A DNA stretch of 13,151 nt from Cyanobacteria bacterium UBA8156 (GTDB lineage: Bacteria > Cyanobacteriota > Cyanobacteriia > Pseudanabaenales > Pseudanabaenaceae). The notes under the pieces were generated by a model. The model saw only the letters and a list, made by a program, of their open reading frames with translations. It searched no databases and was not told where the DNA came from. Position numbers and translations under genes: made by a program. Each line of letters starts with the position of its first letter. Position 1 is the first letter of the stretch. The DNA lies in NCBI GenBank assembly GCA_003456125.1, contig DMPD01000219.1:1-13151 (forward strand), in the 5' to 3' direction. This document shows positions 8,251-13,151 of the stretch, piece after piece.

Positions 8251-8277
8251 CCGGGCGGCCCCAAATCCTCCGCCCGG
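8251..8277 (-). terminator. GC-rich 8-bp hairpin between ispG and the Rpn-like gene
   Basis: CCGGGCGG and CCGCCCGG are perfect inverted arms around an 11-base loop, within the 48-base gap between the ispG stop and the next ATG. On the minus strand the tail is TTCACTT, a poor U-tract. The only GGAGG near the Rpn-like start is at the edge of the stem and loop. It may act as a partial terminator, a processing site, or a block on translation. Confidence 0.45.
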
Positions 8278-8288
8278 CAAGCACCGGG

Positions 8289-9521
8289 TTAGGGCTCCAC
8301 CCAACGACCGTCCTCTTGAATCAGGGCAATCAATTCGTTGACGGCATTGGCTTCCGGCACTTTGCGCACCTCTTCCCGCCCGCGGTACAAGGAAATGAAG
8401 CCGGGGGTGCGCCCCACATACCCGTAGTCGGCATCGGCCATTTCTCCCGGGCCATTCACAATGCAGCCCATCACCGCAATGTCTAAACCCACGAGGTGTT
8501 TGGTGGCTTCCCGCACTTTGTGCAACACCTCCTCCAAATTGAACAGGGTGCGGCCGCAGGAGGGACAGGCCACGTACTCCACCATGGTCTTGCGCAGCCC
8601 CAAGGACTGCAGAATGCTGTAGCACACGGGGATTTCTTTTTCGGGGGCTTCGGTGAGGGAAACCCGAATGGTGTCGCCGATGCCCTGGGCCAACAACGTG
8701 GCAATGCCCGCCGTGGACTTGATCCGACCGTATTCCCCATCGCCGGCTTCGGTCACGCCCAAGTGCAAGGGATACTCCATGCCCAATTCATCCATCCGCT
8801 TGGCCATCAGTTGGTAGGCGGCAATCATCACCGGCACCCGAGAAGCCTTGAGGGAAATCACCAAGTTCTGAAAATCCATCGCTTCACACAGGCGAATGAA
8901 TTCCAGGGCGGATTCCACCATCCCCAAGGGCGTATCCCCATAGGTGAACAGCATCCGCTCTGCCAACGAACCGTGATTTACGCCAATCCGCAGGGCTTTG
9001 CCTTGCTCCTTCAGCGTTTGCACCAGGGGGCGCAAGGTCTCTTGGATTCTCTCGCCAATTTCGGCAAATTCCGCCGCGCTGTAGCCGTCTCGGTTGGCTT
9101 TGGGCCGCTCAAACACGTACAGACCGGGGTTGATGCGCACCTTGTCCACGTATTTGGCCACTTCCAAGGCAATTTTCATGCCGTCGTGATGGACATCCGC
9201 CACTAGGGGCACGTCTTGGTAGGTGGCTTGCAACTGGGCTTTGATCTCGCCGACGGCCTTGGCATGGGCCAGGCTGGGCACCGTCACCCGCACAATCTCG
9301 CAACCGATTTCGTGCAGTCGCCGGATGGCCGCCACCGATCCGGCAATGTCCAGGGTGTCTTCGTTGATCATCGACTGCACCACCACCGGTGCCCCACCGC
9401 CAATGGTGATGCGGCCTACCCGTACCGGCCGGGTGGGCCGCCGGGCGATCGCCCCGCTAAATTCCGCAACTTCGGAGGCGATCGCCGGGTTGATTTCCGG
9501 GGTTTTTTCGAGGGTTTGCAT
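8289..9521 (-). CDS. ispG: 4-hydroxy-3-methylbut-2-en-1-yl diphosphate synthase (ferredoxin type)
   Basis: IspG (GcpE) carries out the sixth step of the MEP isoprenoid pathway: reductive ring opening of methylerythritol cyclodiphosphate to HMBPP with a [4Fe-4S] cluster. In cyanobacteria ferredoxin supplies the electrons. The 410-aa protein has the N-terminal TIM barrel ([42 protein letters not shown]) and the C-terminal iron-sulfur domain. The cluster ligands are C319 and C322 ([14 protein letters not shown]), C353 ([10 protein letters not shown]) and E360. It is the two-domain bacterial form, without the extra central domain of plant enzymes, and its length is normal. ATG 9521 precedes the conserved core; no Shine-Dalgarno motif is evident. 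It lies 54 bases after the DUF4079 gene and may share its transcript. Its product feeds carotenoid synthesis, where the Z-ISO homologue further along the strand would act. Confidence 0.98.
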   Translation of the reverse strand: MQTLEKTPEINPAIASEVAEFSGAIARRPTRPVRVGRITIGGGAPVVVQSMINEDTLDIAGSVAAIRRLHEIGCEIVRVTVPSLAHAKAVGEIKAQLQATYQDVPLVADVHHDGMKIALEVAKYVDKVRINPGLYVFERPKANRDGYSAAEFAEIGERIQETLRPLVQTLKEQGKALRIGVNHGSLAERMLFTYGDTPLGMVESALEFIRLCEAMDFQNLVISLKASRVPVMIAAYQLMAKRMDELGMEYPLHLGVTEAGDGEYGRIKSTAGIATLLAQGIGDTIRVSLTEAPEKEIPVCYSILQSLGLRKTMVEYVACPSCGRTLFNLEEVLHKVREATKHLVGLDIAVMGCIVNGPGEMADADYGYVGRTPGFISLYRGREEVRKVPEANAVNELIALIQEDGRWVEP

Positions 9522-9575
9522 GCGTTCGGCAAAAAGAAAACGGCTGGCCTTAGTTTAGCGACTTTCGGTCAGGGT

Positions 9576-10055
9576 TTAGCTGCCTTTGGCCATGCTATCC
9601 AGAATGCGCTGCACAATCTCAAACCCGGTGACGGTCTGCCAGAAAAACAACCCCACCAAGACCGTGTTCAGCCCAATGTGGGCACTGCGGGCCCATTCTT
9701 TGGCTTTGAGCATGGCGGGCACCAAGGCCGTCGAAATTACGGCCAAAGCCGCCATCGCCAAACCGGCCAACAGGTGGGGGCCCACAAACAATTTGCCGTT
9801 GTTGAGGTAGGTGACAGCCATGCCACCAAAGGCTCCCAACACCAAAAACACCAACAAAATCGAGCTGCTCTGAAAATGGCGCTGATTGAAATTTTGGCGG
9901 GTCAATTCTTTCTTTTTCTCGATGTCCGATTCTTTGCGGGTTTGCCGCCATTGCCAACCCAAATAGCCCGTGTACAGGGTATACCCCAGTACCAACGCCA
10001 TGAAGACAGGATGGGCAAAGGTCACGATGGGACGCAGAGCGGTAGGCAGTTCCAT
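9576..10055 (-). CDS. DUF4079-type four-helix membrane protein
   Basis: This is a 159-aa protein with four predicted membrane helices at about 10-32, 64-84, 92-112 and 124-146. A charged cytoplasmic-looking loop (RQTRKESDIEKKKELTRQ) joins the first two. The phrases HPVFMALVLGYTLYTGYLGWQWR, NFNQRHFQSS and LFVGPHLLAGLAM are typical of DUF4079, a family restricted mainly to photosynthetic bacteria and plastids. One histidine lies in or next to each helix (H15, H60, H94, H126). That recalls b-type heme membrane proteins, but heme binding is my inference. The function is not known. ATG 10055 is chosen because upstream codons in this frame antisense the adaptor leader and lack domain similarity. 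The start codon is directly preceded by one arm of a 9-bp inverted repeat. It is first in the minus-strand series, before ispG. Confidence 0.8.
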   Translation of the reverse strand: MELPTALRPIVTFAHPVFMALVLGYTLYTGYLGWQWRQTRKESDIEKKKELTRQNFNQRHFQSSSILLVFLVLGAFGGMAVTYLNNGKLFVGPHLLAGLAMAALAVISTALVPAMLKAKEWARSAHIGLNTVLVGLFFWQTVTGFEIVQRILDSMAKGS

Positions 10056-10101
10056 AGGGCTTGGGCAGAGTTTCGCAACAATTTTTAATATACCAAGCCC
10101 T
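10056..10101 (-). promoter_or_regulatory. 9-bp inverted repeat abutting the DUF4079 start codon
   Basis: Arms AGGGCTTGG (10056-10064) and CCAAGCCCT (10093-10101) are perfect complements with a 28-base AT-rich spacer. On the minus strand the second arm ends at the base just before ATG 10055, where the ribosome must bind. The spacer contains TATATT, a possible -10. It may be an operator for a dimeric regulator or a leader hairpin masking the start; no Shine-Dalgarno is visible. Confidence 0.5.
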
Positions 10102-10140
10102 GGCGGGAAAGACCCCAAAGCATATCCTACGGACGGGGGA

Positions 10141-10169
10141 TTGCTGGACTGCACCAACTCCCGTATGTT
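10141..10169 (+). promoter_or_regulatory. Possible promoter of the RND adaptor-permease genes
   Basis: TTGCTG (10141-10146) and TATGTT (10164-10169) are separated by 17 bases, each a partial sigma-70 match. Transcription would start near 10176, ahead of both candidate leader ATGs (10195 and 10222). Evidence is limited to the motifs and their position. Confidence 0.25.
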
Positions 10170-10221
10170 GCCCTGTAAGCTGAACGTCTTGGCCATGAAA
10201 TCCCCGACGCTGAACCGCTCC

Positions 10222-10317
10222 ATGAATCGTGTTTTGGGCCGTAACCTCGCTTTGGGTACCCTTGGCCTGTTGATGGGGGCCTGTGGTGCCAGCCCGGGGG
10301 GGGGCCGCCGGAGGTGA
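10222..10317 (+). other. Lipoprotein signal peptide of the RND adaptor, out of frame with it
   Basis: From ATG 10222 (or in-frame ATG 10195) this frame reads MNRVLGRNLALGTLGLLMGA then C-GAS. It is a textbook lipoprotein signal with Arg in the n-region, a hydrophobic core and an LMGAC lipobox, as expected for a lipid-anchored RND adaptor. After SPGGGRRR it stops at TGA 10315. The adaptor frame, read backwards from its GTG, gives PPEV immediately after the G9 tract and so continues naturally from the leader if one G is added. I read this as the 5' part of the adaptor gene, broken or switched off by the G-run length. Confidence 0.75.
10296..10304 (+). other. G9 homopolymer between adaptor leader and mature domain
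   Basis: Nine consecutive G follow AGCCC. With nine G the lipoprotein leader runs into TGA 10315. With ten (or seven) it joins the adaptor frame as ...GGGPPEVTPVQI. Poly-G tracts of this length are the usual basis of phase variation in some bacteria and are also typical undercall sites. Confidence 0.65.
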
Positions 10318-11555
10318 CCCCCGTCCAAATTGAGCCGGCCCGTACCGGCACCCTCGAAGATACCAGTGAATATGTGGCCAATCTGAACAACCGGCAATCG
10401 GTGACGCTGCGACCGCGGGTGGCGGGGCAGGTGGCTACCCTCCAGGCGTTGCAGGGGGATACGGTGACGGCGGGAACCACCCTGCTGCAAATCGATCCCT
10501 CGACCCAAAAGGCCGCGCTCGAAAGCGCCCAAGCCAATGCTCAGGCTGCCCAAGCCGATGTGGCGGCCTTTCAAGCGGCCTTCGGTGCCAGCGATGCCGC
10601 CTTGAATACAGCCCGAGCGAATCTCCTTGCCAGCCGAGCCAGCCGTCTATCCCGGGCGTCGGAATTGGAATTGCAACGGCGCAATCTCGATCGCGATCGC
10701 ACCCTTGCCGAACAGGGGGTGATCCCATCGCGGGATTTGGAAAACCGGGTGAATGCTTTTGAAAACGCCACAGCAAATCTGAATACCCTGGATCGACAAA
10801 TCGAAGCCCAAACCGCAGCGATCGCCCAAGCCGAGGCCGAGGTGAACCGGGCCCAAGCCAACCTGGCGGCGGCGGGTCAGCGGCAAGCCCAAGCCCAAGC
10901 CGCCGCCAACAGAGAAGCCGCCCAACTCAGATTTTTTACAGTGGTGGCCCCGTTCGACGGCACCATCGGCAGCATTCCGGTGAAGGTGGGGGATGCCGTG
11001 ACCACCGATACCCCGTTGCTGACCCTCACCCAAAACCAGACCTTTGAGTTGGAAATTGCGGTGCCCCTCGAAAACGCACCCCGCTTGCGGGTGGGGCTAC
11101 CGGTGCGGGTGTTGGATCGGGAGGGGAAACCCCAAGCGGAGGGCACCCTGGCTTTTGTGGCCCCGGATGTGAGTGCCCGCAATCAGTCCATTTTGGTGAA
11201 GGCAGGGCTGGAAAATCCCAATGAAGTGTTGCGCGCCAATCAGTTTCTGCGGGCCCAAATCGTTTGGGAACAACGGGAAGGAGTGTTGATCCCCAATACG
11301 GCGATCGTGCCCCTCGCGGGCCAAAATTTTGTGTTTGTGGCCACCGAAAAAGCCCCCATAACGCAACGGCAACCGGGGGCGGCTTGGGCCCAAGCCAAGA
11401 CCCTGATTGCGCGGCAAAAACCGGTCAAAATCGGGCGATTGGTGGGCAACGATCGCGAAATCCTGGAAGGCTTGCAACCCGGCGAGAAGGTGGTGGTGGG
11501 CGGTCTGCAAACCCTGCGGGACGGCAGCAAAATCACGCCCGCCACGACTCCCTAG
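10314..11555 (+). CDS. RND efflux periplasmic adaptor (membrane fusion protein)
   Basis: This is the MFP subunit that bridges an inner-membrane RND pump and an outer-membrane channel. From GTG 10314 there are 413 codons. The first lipoyl half is at 35-62 (RVAGQVATLQALQGDTVTAG, then LLQID). A long Ala/Gln/Glu-rich coiled-coil hairpin spans 66-205, with LAEQGVIPSRDLENR at its turn. The second lipoyl half (VVAPFDGTIGSIPVKVGDAV) starts near 210, and a beta-barrel and membrane-proximal region follows (VLIPNTAIVPLAGQ, GLQPGEKVVVGGLQTLRDGS). GTG 10314 is only the first start inside this frame: alone it would give a protein with no export signal. The true start is probably ATG 10222 or 10195, whose leader is one frame off across the G9 tract. 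The permease begins 27 bases downstream, so both are surely cotranscribed. HIP1 sites are at 10693 and 10818. Substrate unknown. Confidence 0.88.
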   Translation: MTPVQIEPARTGTLEDTSEYVANLNNRQSVTLRPRVAGQVATLQALQGDTVTAGTTLLQIDPSTQKAALESAQANAQAAQADVAAFQAAFGASDAALNTARANLLASRASRLSRASELELQRRNLDRDRTLAEQGVIPSRDLENRVNAFENATANLNTLDRQIEAQTAAIAQAEAEVNRAQANLAAAGQRQAQAQAAANREAAQLRFFTVVAPFDGTIGSIPVKVGDAVTTDTPLLTLTQNQTFELEIAVPLENAPRLRVGLPVRVLDREGKPQAEGTLAFVAPDVSARNQSILVKAGLENPNEVLRANQFLRAQIVWEQREGVLIPNTAIVPLAGQNFVFVATEKAPITQRQPGAAWAQAKTLIARQKPVKIGRLVGNDREILEGLQPGEKVVVGGLQTLRDGSKITPATTP

Positions 11556-11582
11556 AACGGTTCCCCTACCCCCAAAATTCCT

Positions 11583-13151
11583 ATGTTTTCGATCTCGGAT
11601 TTTTTCATTCGGCGGCCGGTGTTCGCCACGGTCTGCTCGACCGTGGTGGCGTTGTTGGGGGTGGTCTGCATCCTGATTTTGCCCATTTCCCAATACCCGG
11701 AAATTGCCCCGCCGACGGTTAGCGTGATTTCCAATTACGTCGGTGCCAATGCCGAGGTAGTGGAATCCACGGTCACCAACATTTTGGAGCGGGAGCTGAA
11801 CGGCATTGAAGGGCTGCGATACATCGCTTCCACCAGCGGCAACGATGGCACCAGCAACATTGTGTTGACGTTTAACCTGGGTCGCAACAAGGACATTGCG
11901 GCGGTGGATGTACAAAACCGGGTGGCGACGGTCACGTCGCGGTTGCCGGGGGTGGTGCAACAAACTGGGGTACGGGTGAACAAATCCAGCAGCGGGTTCA
12001 TCTTTGCCATTGGCGTGTATGCCGAAGATGGCCCCGACGGCCAGCCCCGCTACGACGATCTGTACCTGAGCAACTACGCCGATTTGTACATTGTGGACGT
12101 GTTGCGGCGGATCCAAGGGGTCAGCAACGTGGAAATTTTTGGCAATCGCCAGTATGCGATGCGAATTTGGCTGGATCCGGGTCGGTTGGCGGCGCGGGGT
12201 CTGGTCGCCCAAGACGTGATCAATGCCCTGCGGGAGCAAAACGTGCAGGTGGGGGTGGGGCAAATTGGCCAGCAGCCAGCGGCGACGGATCAGCTTTACC
12301 AATTGTCCATTGCCGCCTCGGGGCGGTTGACGACGGAAGCAGAGTTTGGGGCGATTGTCCTGCGGGCGGAAGAAGGGGATTTGGTGCGGTTGCGGGACGT
12401 GGGACGGGTAGAGCTGGGGGCGGAAAACTACGCCTCGGTGTTGCGGTTCAACGGTCGCCGCTCCATTGGTTTGGGGGTTAGCCAGTTGCCCGATGCCAAT
12501 GCCCTGGAGGTGGCCCGGGCGGTGAAAAGGGCCCTAGCCAACTTGGCACCGGATTTTCCGCCGGGGATTCGCTACGACATTGCTTTTGATACCACCACCT
12601 TTATTGAGGAAGGGGCCCGGGAGGTGGTGCTTTCTTTGTTGATTGCAGTGGTGTTGGTGGTGATTATCCTGTACGTGTTTTTGCAGGATTGGCGATCGAC
12701 CTTGATTCCTGCTTTGGTGATTCCGATCGCCCTGGTGGGTACGTTCCTGTTTGTGCGGTTGCTGAATTTCAACATCAATACCCTGACGTTGTTTGGCTTG
12801 ACCTTGGCATCGGGGTTGGTGGTAGACGATGCGATCGTGATTGTGGAAGACATTGCCCGGCGGATTCGGGAGGAAAGGATTCCCCCCTTGCAGGCGGCGA
12901 TCGACGCCATGAATCAGTTGGTGGGGGCGGTGATTGCCACTTCGCTGGTGTTGATTGCGGTGTTTGTGCCGGTGGCTTTTTTCCCGGGGATTGTGGGCCA
13001 GCTCTACCGGCAATTTGCCCTCACCATTTCCTTTGCCGTGACCATTTCCACGTTTAACGCCATTACGTTTACCCCCACCCTCTCGGCACTGTTGCTGCGA
13101 TCGGATCAAGTATTGCCGGACGCGGGGTTCTTTCGCTGGGTGAATCGCACC
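11583..13151 (+). CDS. RND efflux permease, HAE1/AcrB type (3' end outside window)
   Basis: This is an inner-membrane proton/drug antiporter subunit, the pump of the tripartite system. 523 residues are visible, about half of a typical 1,030-1,080-residue protein. It opens MFSISDFFIRRPVFATVCS, the usual HAE start. TM1 is at about 10-30 with LPISQYPEIAPPTVSV next. The porter region includes TSGNDGTSNIVLTF, DVQNRVA, RLPGVVQQTGVRV and FGNRQYAMRIWLDP. TM2 is near 340-360, before LQDWRSTLIP. The proton-relay pair D415/D416 sits in GLVVDDAIVIVED, as AcrB D407/D408. TM5 and TM6 then lead to PTLSALLL. No frame break occurs in the visible part. Codons are richer in GTG, TTG and GGG than in the minus-strand genes, and there is no complete HIP1 site. 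A hydrophobic and amphiphilic efflux role is standard for the family; the substrate is not predictable. Confidence 0.97.
   Translation, partial: MFSISDFFIRRPVFATVCSTVVALLGVVCILILPISQYPEIAPPTVSVISNYVGANAEVVESTVTNILERELNGIEGLRYIASTSGNDGTSNIVLTFNLGRNKDIAAVDVQNRVATVTSRLPGVVQQTGVRVNKSSSGFIFAIGVYAEDGPDGQPRYDDLYLSNYADLYIVDVLRRIQGVSNVEIFGNRQYAMRIWLDPGRLAARGLVAQDVINALREQNVQVGVGQIGQQPAATDQLYQLSIAASGRLTTEAEFGAIVLRAEEGDLVRLRDVGRVELGAENYASVLRFNGRRSIGLGVSQLPDANALEVARAVKRALANLAPDFPPGIRYDIAFDTTTFIEEGAREVVLSLLIAVVLVVIILYVFLQDWRSTLIPALVIPIALVGTFLFVRLLNFNINTLTLFGLTLASGLVVDDAIVIVEDIARRIREERIPPLQAAIDAMNQLVGAVIATSLVLIAVFVPVAFFPGIVGQLYRQFALTISFAVTISTFNAITFTPTLSALLLRSDQVLPDAGFFRWVNRT

Noticed and set aside
11097-12302. 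401-codon open frame on - opposite the adaptor and permease
   Set aside because: It mirrors well-conserved RND sequence, and its translation is low-complexity His/Arg/Gln; long antisense frames are common in GC-rich DNA.
12534-13109. 191-codon open frame on - opposite the permease
   Set aside because: His/Gln/Asn-rich translation with no recognisable fold, fully covered by the permease membrane domain.

Overview
The window looks like chromosomal DNA from a GC-rich cyanobacterium. I counted 19 copies of the octamer GCGATCGC (HIP1), far above chance and a cyanobacterial hallmark. The gene content agrees: a CHASE2-type class III nucleotide cyclase, a DUF4079 membrane protein, a plant-like zeta-carotene isomerase (NnrU/Z-ISO family), an MFDNTCK-type Rpn/PD-(D/E)XK protein with a DUF4351 tail, and ispG and ahcY of cyanobacterial type. 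I saw no tRNA, rRNA, CRISPR array or insertion sequence.

Layout. 1-3844 (+): the 3' part of an FkbM-family methyltransferase, a family 2 glycosyltransferase, and a membrane-bound CHASE2-adenylate/guanylate cyclase, packed with short overlaps. 3845-4193: gene-free stretch with a hairpin, a weak CRP-like site and a small direct repeat. 4194-4934 (+): a secreted CAP/SCP protein with a short Cys-rich, MVL-lectin-like segment. 4924-5249: 14-bp tandem repeats, then convergent non-coding DNA. 5250-10055 (-): five same-strand genes, in transcription order DUF4079, ispG, Rpn-like, ahcY and nnrU/Z-ISO. 10056-10221: divergent control region. 10222-13151 (+): a lipoprotein leader, an RND periplasmic adaptor and an RND permease cut by the window end.

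How the genes fit together. The first two genes belong to surface polysaccharide or glycan modification. They look like parts of one multidomain FkbM-GT2 protein, possibly with a GT4 relic at the end. The cyclase turns an extracytoplasmic signal into cAMP or cGMP. On the minus strand IspG (MEP isoprenoid pathway) and the Z-ISO homologue (carotenoid desaturation) are metabolically linked, while AhcY clears S-adenosylhomocysteine. The adaptor and permease form two parts of a tripartite efflux pump; no outer-membrane channel gene is visible.

The most striking observation is that the two longest homopolymers in the window, A9 at 748-756 and G9 at 10296-10304, sit exactly at the only two apparent reading-frame breaks. 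One lies between the FkbM and GT2 domains, the other between the adaptor's lipoprotein signal peptide and its mature domain. In both cases one extra base would restore a single long protein. This means either homopolymer undercalling in the assembly or real slippage control (phase variation, or transcriptional or ribosomal frameshifting). I cannot tell these apart from sequence alone, and I see no clearly new multi-gene system beyond this.
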